A DNA stretch of 64,000 nt from GCA-002726655 sp046582185. GTDB lineage: Bacteria > Pseudomonadota > Gammaproteobacteria > Pseudomonadales > Azotimanducaceae. Each line of letters opens with the position of its first letter. The first letter of the stretch is position 1. The translations under genes and the position numbers were made by a program. Below, piece by piece: positions 34,761 through 43,987 of the stretch. The notes below the pieces were generated by a model, which ran no database searches, was not told the origin of the DNA, and worked only from the letters and a program-made list of their open reading frames with translations. The stretch covers positions 90,422 to 154,421 of the forward strand of contig JAYGEX010000028.1 of assembly GCA_046582185.1 (NCBI GenBank), written 5' to 3'.

Positions 34761-35608
34761 TGGGCGTTGTACTCGCGGTAGCCAATCAGAAAGGCGGGGT
34801 CGGTAAAACGACCACCAGCGTTAATCTGGCGGCGTCGCTGGCTGCCATGCAACGGCAAGTACTGCTGATTGACCTTGATCCCCAGGGTAATGCCACCATG
34901 GGCAGCGGTATCGACAAGAATGATCTGGAAGCCTCTGTCTACGAAGTTCTTACCGGATTCCTGCCGGTAGAAGAGGCGAGAATTAATGCCGAAGCAGCCG
35001 GCTACGATATTTTGGCAGCCAATGTGGAATTGACTGGCGCAGAAATTGAACTACTGGATATTGCTGACAGGGAGTACTGTCTGGCAAGAGCCATCGAGCC
35101 CGTTAAGCAGGCGTATGATTTCATCATCATAGATTGTCCGCCGTCACTAAGTCTGCTGACGGTTAATGGTCTGGTTGCGGCCGACAGCGTAGTGATCCCA
35201 ATGCAGTGTGAATACTATGCACTTGAAGGCTTATCCGCATTGGTGGACACAATTAACAGAATATCGGCGAATCTGAATCCCGGGCTCGATATCGAAGGAA
35301 TTGTCCGGACAATGTACGACCCGCGGAATAGTTTGACCCTGGATGTATCTGCTCAACTGCGGGATCATTTTGGTGACATTGTATATCGGACGGTTATTCC
35401 CAGAAATGTCCGCCTGGCCGAGGCGCCCAGTTACGGGATACCCATATTGTTTTATGACAAACAGTCCAGAGGGGCACGTGCGTATCTGGCGCTGGCAGGT
35501 GAGGTAGTGCGCCGTCATTCTGACTTTATTGCCAAAGACTCTACTGCGAAAGAGATGGGATCTGAAGACACATCTTCAAATGACACACCTTCTGATGAAA
35601 TTAAGTAA
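34760..35608 (+). CDS. parA: Chromosome partitioning ATPase ParA/Soj
   Basis: ParA is a deviant-Walker ATPase that binds DNA nonspecifically and moves ParB-parS complexes. The ATG at 34760 gives 282 aa with an AGGAAGG ribosome site. The Walker A motif KGGVGKTT is at about 12-19, and DLDPQGNATMG and DCPPSLSLLT follow. The C-terminal 25 residues are rich in Ser, Asp and Glu. It lies 14 bases upstream of parB. Confidence 0.96.
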   Translation: MGVVLAVANQKGGVGKTTTSVNLAASLAAMQRQVLLIDLDPQGNATMGSGIDKNDLEASVYEVLTGFLPVEEARINAEAAGYDILAANVELTGAEIELLDIADREYCLARAIEPVKQAYDFIIIDCPPSLSLLTVNGLVAADSVVIPMQCEYYALEGLSALVDTINRISANLNPGLDIEGIVRTMYDPRNSLTLDVSAQLRDHFGDIVYRTVIPRNVRLAEAPSYGIPILFYDKQSRGARAYLALAGEVVRRHSDFIAKDSTAKEMGSEDTSSNDTPSDEIK

Positions 35609-35622
35609 ACGGGAAAGCTGAT

Positions 35623-36486
35623 ATGGCGGCAAAGAAAAGAGGCTTGGGTCGAGGGTTGGATGCCCTACTGGGTCCTAGAAAGGAGAGCCCCGAGGTCAGG
35701 TCTGATCACTTGCTCAAGGGAATCCCTGTTGAATGGATCAAGCCGGGAAAGTATCAGCCTCGAAAAGGTTTTGACGAAGAGAGTCTGGCCGAACTGGCAG
35801 TATCTATTAAGGCGCAGGGCGTCATGCAGCCCATCATCGTGCGCACGCTTGGCCAGGATAGCTTTGAGCTTATATCCGGAGAACGCAGATGGCGGGCGGC
35901 ACAGTTAGCGGGCCTTGAGAAAATTCCCGCTATCATTCGCGATGTGGATGACGAGGCGGTCATTGCAATGTCCCTGATCGAGAATATACAGCGCGAGGAC
36001 CTCAACCCCTGGGAAGAGTCGCTGGCTTTACAACGCTTGATAGAAGAATTTGAACTGACTCACCAACAGGTAGCCGATGCCGTGGGAAAGAGTAGAACCG
36101 CAGTCACCAATACGCTTCGATTGTTGAATCTGAGCCCGTATGTTATCCGTTTGCTGACAACAGGTGATATCGAAATGGGCCATGCCAGAGCAATTCTAAG
36201 CCTGGATGATGCACGTCAGGAGAAAGCAGCAAGGGAAATCGCCTCCCGCCAGCTCAATGTCAGACAGGCTGAAGCATTGGTCAGGAAGATATTAGGCGGT
36301 GCTGAGCAGAGGCCGGGCAAAACAGTCGATGGTGATACAAAGCGCCTGCAGGATCGACTCTCGGAAAGGTTAGGACAATCGGTTTCTCTTCAGCATACGG
36401 CGAAAGGAAGGGGCAAGTTGACGATAAACTACAACAGTCTGGATGAACTGGACGGCATTTTGCAGTTTTTCGGAGATCTGGAGTAA
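35623..36486 (+). CDS. parB: Chromosome partitioning protein ParB/Spo0J
   Basis: ParB is a CTP-dependent DNA clamp that loads at parS and spreads. The protein is 287 aa. The N-terminal segment GLGRGLDALL contacts ParA. The CTP-binding motifs are QPRKGF near 45 and GERRWRAAQ near 86, and the HTH (THQQVADAVGKSRTAVTNTLRLL) reads parS. The C-terminal dimerisation domain is complete. Two exact parS sites lie in recF. Confidence 0.96.
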   Translation: MAAKKRGLGRGLDALLGPRKESPEVRSDHLLKGIPVEWIKPGKYQPRKGFDEESLAELAVSIKAQGVMQPIIVRTLGQDSFELISGERRWRAAQLAGLEKIPAIIRDVDDEAVIAMSLIENIQREDLNPWEESLALQRLIEEFELTHQQVADAVGKSRTAVTNTLRLLNLSPYVIRLLTTGDIEMGHARAILSLDDARQEKAAREIASRQLNVRQAEALVRKILGGAEQRPGKTVDGDTKRLQDRLSERLGQSVSLQHTAKGRGKLTINYNSLDELDGILQFFGDLE

Positions 36487-36563
36487 GACCTCGCTTGTGG
36501 GAACGAGACTATAATCACTTATGTAAGAAATTTCCATAAGGGGGAAAATAGTACCTTCTGAAG

Positions 36564-36592
36564 TTGAATGGACCACCGTTAAACTCTATACT
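36564..36592 (+). promoter_or_regulatory. Putative atp operon promoter
   Basis: TTGAAT (36564-36569), a 17-base spacer and TATACT (36587-36592) lie between parB and atpI, about 40 bases before the atpI start. The match is four of six for the -35 and five of six for the -10. Confidence 0.5.
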
Positions 36593-36634
36593 CTGCACGC
36601 GAAAAAGGACGGAGTATTTTAAGCTAGATGTACA

Positions 36635-37165
36635 GTGCCTCTTAGATCCTTTTTCTGGGTTCAATCGCCAGCTGATCGAATAGTCATCATGCAGTTTATC
36701 GCAATGATTCTACTCGCGGGGTTAAGCATTTTTATTGATTGGGCTGCCGCATATTCATCCCTCTTGGGTAGTTTGGTTACTGTTGTGCCAGGCTTTGTTT
36801 GTGGACAAGCGGTTTTTGGTCAAAGGCGTTTTGGTCAGTGGAAAATTGTACGATCTGTTTTTGGACGTTTAGTAAAGCCGAACGAGAATGAGCGCTTCTC
36901 TAAAAAAGTTTCACAAGGTGAACAGGGATTGAGCAAGGTCGTTCGCGGTTTAGCGGCCAAATTTGTTTTAAGCATCGCGATGTTTATCGCGATTTTTGTA
37001 TGGGTACCTCAGCTGAACGCGTTGTTCTTCTTTGGAAGCTTTGTTGGTATGCAATTGATGTATATAATCGCGCCTTTGGTAATTGTGCCAATACTGGAAG
37101 ACAAGGCTGGCATGTTCTTTAAAGGTCAAGAGTCGAGAGTAATGAAGCAGGATCTAAATAAATAA
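36635..37165 (+). CDS. atpI: ATP synthase protein I
   Basis: AtpI is a small membrane protein that helps assemble the c ring. The GTG at 36635 gives 176 aa. An internal ATG 18 codons on is an alternative, and neither has a good ribosome site. The sequence shows four hydrophobic segments (about 20-37, 41-60, 107-123, 128-150), longer than the roughly 126 aa of E. coli AtpI owing to the central loop and tail. It is the first gene of the atp operon, and its stop overlaps atpB (TAATG). Confidence 0.85.
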   Translation: MPLRSFFWVQSPADRIVIMQFIAMILLAGLSIFIDWAAAYSSLLGSLVTVVPGFVCGQAVFGQRRFGQWKIVRSVFGRLVKPNENERFSKKVSQGEQGLSKVVRGLAAKFVLSIAMFIAIFVWVPQLNALFFFGSFVGMQLMYIIAPLVIVPILEDKAGMFFKGQESRVMKQDLNK

Positions 37166-37998
37166 TGACCGGTGATACAATCACATCTGAAGAATATATT
37201 CAGCATCACCTGACGAACCTGACCTATGGTGAGTTCGATGATGGACACTGGGGATTTGCTCATGGAGCTGCAGATATAGCTGAAATGGGGTTCTGGGCGA
37301 TCAATGTGGATACTATGTTCTGGTCCCTCACCCTCGGCTTTACCTTTCTTTTTATGTTTATGGTTGCCATTCGTCAAGCAACGCCAGGCGTACCTGGTGG
37401 CTGGCAGAACGTCTGTGAAATGGCGGTGGAATTCGTTGAAACCAATGTCACTAATGTCTTTGGAACTCGCCCTAATGCGATAATTGGTCCGCTATCACTA
37501 ACCATACTGATCTGGGTGTTCTTGATGAACCTGATGGATTTGATACCGGTTGATTTCATTCCACACGCTGCTCAATTAGCCGGAGTGCCATATTTCAAGG
37601 TCGTAGCGACCACAGATCCCAATGCGACATTGGGCATGTCCCTGGGCGTTTTCTTCCTCGTTCTTTTTTATAACTTCAAGATCAAAGGTCCGATCAAATT
37701 CGGAGCGAGCCTGATAACCCATCCGATTCCTCATTGGAGCATGTACTGGTTCAATCTGATTTTGGAAGTAGTCGATATGATCGCCAAACCCTTATCTCAC
37801 GGTTTGCGCTTATTCGGTAATTTATATGCCGGAGAGATGATCTTTATACTCATTGCCCTGCTGCCGTTTTATGCACAATGGGCGTTGTCTCTTCCCTGGG
37901 CAATATTTCATATTCTGATTATTTGTCTGCAAGCATTTGTCTTCATGATTCTGACGATCGTTTATTTGGCGCAGGCGCATGAGGTAGATGAACACTAG
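37165..37998 (+). CDS. atpB: F1Fo ATP synthase subunit a
   Basis: Subunit a forms the proton half-channels next to the c ring. The protein is 277 aa with five or six membrane helices. The essential arginine lies in KPLSHGLRLFGNLYAGEMI in the C-terminal half, and the last helix contains QAFVFMILTIVYLAQAH. The N terminus is a periplasmic segment that includes the region FAHGAADIAEMGFWAI. Confidence 0.96.
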   Translation: MTGDTITSEEYIQHHLTNLTYGEFDDGHWGFAHGAADIAEMGFWAINVDTMFWSLTLGFTFLFMFMVAIRQATPGVPGGWQNVCEMAVEFVETNVTNVFGTRPNAIIGPLSLTILIWVFLMNLMDLIPVDFIPHAAQLAGVPYFKVVATTDPNATLGMSLGVFFLVLFYNFKIKGPIKFGASLITHPIPHWSMYWFNLILEVVDMIAKPLSHGLRLFGNLYAGEMIFILIALLPFYAQWALSLPWAIFHILIICLQAFVFMILTIVYLAQAHEVDEH

Positions 37999-38093
37999 AT
38001 CAAAGCAGGTTTAGCAAGATCTTTTGACTAATGATTAACACTTATTTTTAACACTGATTTATATTTTAAGTCGATTTTAAGCAGGAGTACATA

Positions 38094-38321
38094 ATGGAAC
38101 AATCGATCATAATTGTCGCTGGCGCAATACTAATGGGTCTTGGTGCAATTGGTAGTGGCGTAGGTATTGGTATCTTGGGCGGTAAATACCTTGAAGGTGT
38201 TGCCCGACAGCCAGAACTACAGCCGATGCTGATGACACAGTTATTCATCTCTCTCGCACTGGTTGATGCGGTGCCGATTATTGCAGTGGGTATCTCTCTG
38301 TATATGATTTTTGCGCTATAG
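38094..38321 (+). CDS. atpE: F1Fo ATP synthase subunit c
   Basis: This is the proteolipid of the membrane rotor ring. The protein is 75 aa and two-helix. The glycine-rich first helix (GLGAIGSGVGIGILGG) is followed by the polar loop ARQPE at 37-41. The ion-carrying acid is D58 in ALVDAVP. The Gln and Glu-Ser pattern of sodium-type c subunits is absent, so protons are the likely ion. AGGAG precedes the ATG. Confidence 0.97.
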   Translation: MEQSIIIVAGAILMGLGAIGSGVGIGILGGKYLEGVARQPELQPMLMTQLFISLALVDAVPIIAVGISLYMIFAL

Positions 38322-38361
38322 CAATCAGGGTTCCTCTTTCAACGGTATTTGAGGTGAAACG

Positions 38362-38832
38362 GTGAGTATTAACTTAACCATGTTGGGCCAACTGATCTCC
38401 TTTGTGATGTTTGTGCTCTTTTGTATGAAGTTTGTGTGGCCACCACTGACTGAGATTATGCGAGCGAGACAAAAGCTGATCGCAGAAGGGTTGGAGAAAG
38501 CCACAGCTGCGGAGAAGCAGCTTGAACAGGCGAATGAATCTGCGGCTGTCGAGCTTGACGAAGCGAAGAAGCAATCCGCTGATCTTATTAGTCAGGCAAG
38601 AGCCCGGGCCACTCAACTCGTGGAAGAAGCAAAGGACACAGCTAAAGAAGAAGCAGCCAGAATTATTCAGGGCGCTCAAGCTGAGATCGATCAGGAGATC
38701 AATCGAGCCCGCGAACAGTTGCGCAGCCAACTGGGCGAGCTCGCGATTGAAGGTGCTGAGAAAATTCTTGAAAGCACCATCGATCGATCAATTCATGAAG
38801 ACATGCTGAACAAGCTGTCTGCCCAGTTGTAG
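38362..38832 (+). CDS. atpF: F1Fo ATP synthase subunit b
   Basis: This is the peripheral stalk subunit linking Fo to F1. The GTG at 38362, with GAGGTG upstream, gives 156 aa. There is one N-terminal membrane helix (about 5-25), then a long charged coiled coil to the end. Length and layout match E. coli subunit b (156 aa). Confidence 0.96.
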   Translation: MSINLTMLGQLISFVMFVLFCMKFVWPPLTEIMRARQKLIAEGLEKATAAEKQLEQANESAAVELDEAKKQSADLISQARARATQLVEEAKDTAKEEAARIIQGAQAEIDQEINRAREQLRSQLGELAIEGAEKILESTIDRSIHEDMLNKLSAQL

Positions 38833-38843
38833 CGAGAAGTCTT

Positions 38844-39386
38844 ATGGCCGAAGCAGAACTAGCGACGATTGCACGACCTTATGCCAGGGCAGCATTTGCG
38901 GTCGCTCTGGACGTAACTGATGGGCTCGATACCTGGTCACGGATGCTGGCTTTGCTGGCGGCAGCGCTTTCCGAGGATCTTATTCGTGAGGCGCTCGATA
39001 ATCCCCGATTGTCCGGTGAAGACGAAGCGAATCTTCTGATTACGATGTTTGGTGATGATCTTAATGACGAAGGCAAGAACTTCGTGGGCGTCCTGGCCGA
39101 ATATGATCGCATTGAGCTACTACCTGAAATCGCCGATATGTTTGCGCTCTTGAAAGCAAATCACGAAAAGACAATGGAGATACAGGTCACCAGTGCCTTT
39201 GAGGTGACCGATGCGCAGAAAGAAGTATTGGCAGAAGCCTTGCAAAGAAAGCTGCAGCGGACCATAAATCTTGAAACCCGTGTAAATAAGACTTTGATTG
39301 GTGGCGTAGTGATAAAGGCCGAAGACACGGTTATTGATAGTTCAGTGCGGGGCAAATTGCAAAAAATGTCCCACGCACTTAGTTAG
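38844..39386 (+). CDS. atpH: F1Fo ATP synthase subunit delta
   Basis: Subunit delta joins the top of F1 to the b stalk. The protein is 180 aa. The N-terminal helical domain (ATIARPYARAAFAVA) binds alpha, and the C-terminal part contains the family segment VNKTLIGGVVIKAEDTVIDSSVRGKL. It starts 11 bases after atpF. Confidence 0.96.
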   Translation: MAEAELATIARPYARAAFAVALDVTDGLDTWSRMLALLAAALSEDLIREALDNPRLSGEDEANLLITMFGDDLNDEGKNFVGVLAEYDRIELLPEIADMFALLKANHEKTMEIQVTSAFEVTDAQKEVLAEALQRKLQRTINLETRVNKTLIGGVVIKAEDTVIDSSVRGKLQKMSHALS

Positions 39387-39435
39387 ATTGAAACAAAAAT
39401 ACATACTAGATTAACTTTTCCCCGGGGAACGGTAC

Positions 39436-40980
39436 ATGCAACAACTGAATCCTTCTGAAATAAGCGAAATCATCAAGCAGCGAATTGGACAGCTTGATGT
39501 CACTTCAGAGGCTCGAAATGAGGGCACCATCGTTAGTGTATCTGACGGTATCGTGCGCATCCATGGGCTGGCTGATGTGCAAAATGGGGAAATGATTGAA
39601 TTTCCCGATAATCTCTTTGGTTTTGCGCTCAATCTTGAGCGGGACTCCGTCGGCGCTGTTGTACTAGGTGACTATAAGGTACTACGAGAAGGACAAACTG
39701 CGCGCTGTACCGGTAGAATCCTTGAAGTTCCCACAGGTCCGGAGTTGTTGGGCCGAGTTGTTGATGCCTTGGGTAATCCAATGGATGGCAAAGGTCCACT
39801 CAATGCTTCCAGTTCATCACCTGTTGAAAAGGTGGCTCCTGGGGTTATCGCGCGACAGCATGTTGATGAGCCAGTACAGACCGGTTTGAAATGTATCGAC
39901 TCCATGATTCCGGTTGGACGTGGGCAGCGAGAACTTATTATTGGTGACAGGCAAACAGGTAAGACGGCCATTGCAATTGACGCGATCATCAATCAGAAAG
40001 ACTCCGGCATAAAGTGTGTATACGTCGCTATCGGTCAGAAATTGTCCTCCGTCGCTAACGTTGTTGCTACGCTTGAAGAGCATGGCGCCATGGAAAATAC
40101 AATCATTGTTGTCGCCGGTGCAGCGGAACCGGCGCCTATGCAGTACATTGCAGCTTATTCAGGTTGTGCCATGGGTGAATATTTCCGCGATCGAGGCGAA
40201 AATGCCTTGATCGTCTATGATGATCTCACCAAACAAGCCTGGGCTTATCGTCAGGTCTCATTGTTACTTCGTAGACCGCCTGGTCGTGAAGCTTATCCCG
40301 GAGACGTTTTCTATCTTCATTCACGTTTGTTGGAAAGAGCGGCCAGGGTTAATGCTAATTATGTTGAAGAATTCACCAAGGGTGAAGTGAAAGGCAAGAC
40401 CGGATCATTAACTGCCTTGCCCATTATTGAAACTCAGGCAGGTGACGTTTCTGCATTCGTTCCAACCAACGTAATTTCTATTACCGATGGCCAGATATTC
40501 CTGGAGTCCGACAAATTTTTTGCCGGTGAAAGACCCGCCATGAATCCAGGTATTTCTGTATCTCGCGTTGGTGGTGATGCCCAGGTTAAGTTCATGTCTA
40601 AAATTTCAGGTGGTATTAAGCTCGCACTGGCCCAGTATCGTGAACTGGCGGCATTCGCTCAGTTTGCATCTGATCTGGACGATGCAACAAGACGTCAATT
40701 GGAGCATGGTGAGCGTATTAATGAGCTGATGAAGCAAAAGCAATATGCTCCTATGTCAGTGGCAGAGATGGGAATTGTCCTGTTCGCAGCTAACGAAGGT
40801 TATCTGCAAGAAGTTGAAGTAAGCAAGGTGCTGGATTTCGAAGCAGCGCTGGTTAGCTATATGCATGCTGAGCATGGCGACTTTATGAAGGAAGTGAATG
40901 AAAATGGTGCTTACACTGACGAGGTGGTTGAGTCGATGAAGCAGGCACTTGAATCATTTAAGGCGACTCAAACCTGGTAG
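39436..40980 (+). CDS. atpA: F1Fo ATP synthase subunit alpha
   Basis: This is the non-catalytic nucleotide-binding subunit of F1. The protein is 514 aa. The P-loop GDRQTGKTA is at about 169-177. The alpha signature PAMNPGISVSRVGGDAQ lies near 365. The N terminus starts MQQLNPSEISEIIKQRI. A 49-base gap separates it from atpH. Confidence 0.98.
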   Translation: MQQLNPSEISEIIKQRIGQLDVTSEARNEGTIVSVSDGIVRIHGLADVQNGEMIEFPDNLFGFALNLERDSVGAVVLGDYKVLREGQTARCTGRILEVPTGPELLGRVVDALGNPMDGKGPLNASSSSPVEKVAPGVIARQHVDEPVQTGLKCIDSMIPVGRGQRELIIGDRQTGKTAIAIDAIINQKDSGIKCVYVAIGQKLSSVANVVATLEEHGAMENTIIVVAGAAEPAPMQYIAAYSGCAMGEYFRDRGENALIVYDDLTKQAWAYRQVSLLLRRPPGREAYPGDVFYLHSRLLERAARVNANYVEEFTKGEVKGKTGSLTALPIIETQAGDVSAFVPTNVISITDGQIFLESDKFFAGERPAMNPGISVSRVGGDAQVKFMSKISGGIKLALAQYRELAAFAQFASDLDDATRRQLEHGERINELMKQKQYAPMSVAEMGIVLFAANEGYLQEVEVSKVLDFEAALVSYMHAEHGDFMKEVNENGAYTDEVVESMKQALESFKATQTW

Positions 40981-41070
40981 CGAATTCTTGGCAGGCTTGT
41001 CTAATTTGGCATCCTGTAAAGAGCTTGGCTTTAAGTAGCTTTCTGAGACGAAAGCATTAGTGAGGAAGGC

Positions 41071-41931
41071 ATGGCGAACACCAAAGAATTAAGAAAGCAA
41101 ATTGGTGGCATCAAAAATACGCAGAAGATTACCGGCGCGATGGAAATGGTTGCGGCGAGCAAGATGCGTAAAGCTCAGGAACGAATGGCGCGCGGGCGTC
41201 CTTATTCCGACCATATCAGGTCAGTGATCGGTCATGTCGCTAACGCATCGCCAGAGTATCGGCATGCTTTTCAAGTTGAGCGTGACGTTAAGAGAGTTGG
41301 CTACATCATTGTCACCACAGATAAAGGGCTTTGTGGCGGGCTGAATATTAATCTGCTGAAGAAGACTGTTGGCAGTATTAAAGAGTGGGTGGATCAGGAT
41401 ATCGAAGTTGATCTATGTATTATCGGCAATAAGGGCGTGCAGTTCTTTAAGAGCTACGGCGGAAACGTAGTTGCAGCCAGTAGTCACGTCAGTGAGACAC
41501 CCGCGATTTCCGATTTAATCGGAAGCATCAAGGTAATGTTGGATGCCTTTGAAGAAGGCCGCGTGGATAAGATCTTTTTGGCGAACAATGTGTTTGTAAA
41601 CACCATGACGCAAACGCCGACCATCAATCAATTGGTGCCAATAGCGTCAATGGATGGCGATAGTTTAAATAGTCATTGGGATTATATTTATGAGCCTGAT
41701 GCAAGACAGTTGATTGAAGGTTTGATTACTCGATTCCTGGAGTCGCAGGTTTATCAAGCTGTAGTAGAAAATGTAGCATGTGAGCAGGCAGCAAAGATGA
41801 TAGCGATGAAGAGTGCCACCGATAATGCAGGAGACCTGATTGATGAATTACAGTTGATCATGAATAACGCACGTCAGGCATCAATCACACAAGAATTATC
41901 TGAAATAGTAAGCGGTGCTGCGGCGGTATAG
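41071..41931 (+). CDS. atpG: F1Fo ATP synthase subunit gamma
   Basis: Gamma is the rotating central shaft. The protein is 286 aa. The N-terminal coiled-coil helix starts TKELRKQIGGIKNTQKITGAMEMVAASKMRKAQ. TTDKGLCGGLN is conserved, and the C-terminal helix ends ASITQELSEIVSGAAAV. The last codons and the following spacer share an 11-base direct repeat. Confidence 0.97.
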   Translation: MANTKELRKQIGGIKNTQKITGAMEMVAASKMRKAQERMARGRPYSDHIRSVIGHVANASPEYRHAFQVERDVKRVGYIIVTTDKGLCGGLNINLLKKTVGSIKEWVDQDIEVDLCIIGNKGVQFFKSYGGNVVAASSHVSETPAISDLIGSIKVMLDAFEEGRVDKIFLANNVFVNTMTQTPTINQLVPIASMDGDSLNSHWDYIYEPDARQLIEGLITRFLESQVYQAVVENVACEQAAKMIAMKSATDNAGDLIDELQLIMNNARQASITQELSEIVSGAAAV

Positions 41932-41947
41932 CTAGCGCTGCGGCGGT
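41917..41947. repeat. 11-bp direct repeat at the atpG stop codon
   Basis: GCTGCGGCGGT is found at 41917-41927, in the last atpG codons, and again at 41937-41947 in the atpG-atpD spacer, with a period of 20. Confidence 0.8.
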
Positions 41948-41997
41948 TTTGGTTAAATCAGAACCAAATCAAGAATTTTTATCAAGAGGATAAAACA

Positions 41998-43374
41998 ATG
42001 GGTAGCGGACGAATCGTACAAGTTATCGGTGCGGTCATTGATGTAGAGTTTCCCCGGGAAGAAGTTCCACAGGTTTACGAAGCGTTGATGGTAGAAAAGC
42101 ACAATCTGACTCTCGAAGTTCAGCAGCAACTTGGTGACGGCGTTGTACGAACCATTGCGATGGGAAGTTCCGAAGGCGTGAGTCGCGGTCTGGAAGTTAG
42201 CAGTACCAACAATCCGATCTCGGTACCAGTGGGCGAAGAAACACTTGGCCGAATTATGGATGTACTGGGTAATCCAATCGACGAAAAAGGTCCTATTGGC
42301 GAAAAAATGCGTATGCCAATTCACCGCAAGCCGCCTACATATGAAGAATTGGCCGGTGGTCGAGATCTTCTTGAAACAGGTGTCAAAGTAATTGACCTCA
42401 TATGCCCGTTCGCAAAAGGCGGTAAAGTAGGCTTGTTTGGCGGTGCTGGTGTAGGCAAGACCGTGACCATGCTTGAGCTTATTAACAATATCGCAAAGGA
42501 GCACAGTGGCTTGTCTGTGTTTGCTGGAGTTGGCGAGCGGACACGGGAAGGTAATGATTTCTACCACGAGATGGCAGAAGCGGGTGTATTAGACAAAATT
42601 TCGATGGTCTTTGGTCAAATGAATGAGCCTCCCGGAAATAGGCTTCGCGTTGCCCTGTCTGGCCTGACCATGGCAGAGAAATTCCGTGATGATGGCAAGG
42701 ACGTACTGTTCTTCGTCGATAATATCTATCGCTACACTTTAGCGGGAACGGAAGTATCCGCCCTCCTCGGCCGTATGCCTTCTGCTGTTGGATATCAGCC
42801 AACATTGGCGGAGGAAATGGGTGTACTACAGGAGCGAATTACAACAACTAAAACAGGATCGATTACTTCCATCCAGGCGGTATATGTACCGGCGGACGAT
42901 TTAACGGACCCATCTCCAGCAACAACATTCGCGCACCTTGACTCCACTGTTACATTGTCACGCGACATTGCGTCATTAGGTATTTATCCTGCAGTAGATC
43001 CGCTGGATTCAAGTTCACGCCAGCTCGATCCCCTGGTAGTAGGAGACGAGCATTATAATGTGGCTCAAGGCGTTCAGAGTGTTTTACAGAAATACAAGGA
43101 ACTGAAAGATATTATCGCAATTCTCGGCATGGATGAATTATCTGAAGAAGATAAACTTACTGTATATCGCGCACGTAAAGTGAGTCAGTTCTTCTCTCAG
43201 CCAATGCACGTTGCAGAAGTCTTTACAGGTCAGCCGGGCGTTTATGTTACGTTGGCAGATACCATTAGAAGCTTTAAGGGTATCCTAGAGGGTGAGTATG
43301 ATGATTTACCAGAAGCCGCATTCAGCATGGTGGGTAGTATTGAACAAGCAATTGAAAAGGCTAAGACTCTTTAA
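41998..43374 (+). CDS. atpD: F1Fo ATP synthase subunit beta
   Basis: This is the catalytic subunit of F1. The protein is 458 aa. The P-loop GGAGVGKTV lies near 150-158. The catalytic Glu follows in VGERTREGNDFYHEM. The Walker B region is DVLFFVDNIYRYTLAGTEVSALLGRMPSAVGY, and the IYR variant is common in gammaproteobacteria. A GAGGA site precedes the ATG. The ORF antisense to its 5' half is spurious. Confidence 0.98.
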   Translation: MGSGRIVQVIGAVIDVEFPREEVPQVYEALMVEKHNLTLEVQQQLGDGVVRTIAMGSSEGVSRGLEVSSTNNPISVPVGEETLGRIMDVLGNPIDEKGPIGEKMRMPIHRKPPTYEELAGGRDLLETGVKVIDLICPFAKGGKVGLFGGAGVGKTVTMLELINNIAKEHSGLSVFAGVGERTREGNDFYHEMAEAGVLDKISMVFGQMNEPPGNRLRVALSGLTMAEKFRDDGKDVLFFVDNIYRYTLAGTEVSALLGRMPSAVGYQPTLAEEMGVLQERITTTKTGSITSIQAVYVPADDLTDPSPATTFAHLDSTVTLSRDIASLGIYPAVDPLDSSSRQLDPLVVGDEHYNVAQGVQSVLQKYKELKDIIAILGMDELSEEDKLTVYRARKVSQFFSQPMHVAEVFTGQPGVYVTLADTIRSFKGILEGEYDDLPEAAFSMVGSIEQAIEKAKTL

Positions 43375-43391
43375 GTAAGAGGTATATTGAT

Positions 43392-43814
43392 ATGGCATCC
43401 ACAGTACTTTGCAGTATCGTTAGCGCTGAAAAGGAAATATTTTCCGGTCAGGTTGAAATGGTGATTGCGACTGGCACGATTGGAGAATTAGGCATTTTGC
43501 CGGGACATACTCCGCTATTGAGTGGCGTAAAACCGGGCCCGGTTCGATTGATATTGGAAGGTGGTGAAGAAGAGATCTTTTTTGCTTCCGGCGGCTATAT
43601 CGAAGTCCAGCCGACGTCCATTACCATTCTCGCTGATACAGCCGTTAGAGCAGATGATATCGATGAAGCTGCTGCCGTTAGTGCCCAGCAGAAGGCCGAA
43701 CAGGAACTGCGGGATCAGAAATCAGACCTTGATTTTGCGCGGGTATCCTCTGATCTACAGGAGCAGGCGGCGATGTTGCGGACGATTCGAAAGCATCGCG
43801 ACCAGCGGAAGTAA
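43392..43814 (+). CDS. atpC: F1Fo ATP synthase subunit epsilon
   Basis: Epsilon is a regulatory F1 subunit that inhibits ATP hydrolysis. The protein is 140 aa: a beta sandwich (about 1-87, with GELGILPGHTPLLS) and a C-terminal helical hairpin. It is the last gene of the atp operon, followed by a strong intrinsic terminator. Confidence 0.96.
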   Translation: MASTVLCSIVSAEKEIFSGQVEMVIATGTIGELGILPGHTPLLSGVKPGPVRLILEGGEEEIFFASGGYIEVQPTSITILADTAVRADDIDEAAAVSAQQKAEQELRDQKSDLDFARVSSDLQEQAAMLRTIRKHRDQRK

Positions 43815-43843
43815 GGCCAGGATGATTCCTTTTTCTGATTGAG

Positions 43844-43867
43844 AAAACGGCGCGAGCCGTTTTTTTT
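43844..43867 (+). terminator. Rho-independent terminator of the atp operon
   Basis: AAAACGGC and GCCGTTTT form an eight-pair stem closed by a GCGA tetraloop and followed directly by a T run (43860-43867). It lies 30 bases after the atpC stop. Confidence 0.92.
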
Positions 43868-43987
43868 GCCTTGAATTAGTAGCTGAAATGAAAGGTATTT
43901 TCACCATCTGACTACGATGAATACTCAAGCAGTCTTCCTCATCAAACTCGCTACACATTCGCTAACATAGTTCGGTAAACTGAATCT

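Noticed and set aside
41953..42567. A 204-codon open frame on the minus strand opposite the 5' half of atpD
   Set aside because: It is fully antisense to a certain gene, has no family resemblance, and its residues are those expected from the reverse reading of atpD.
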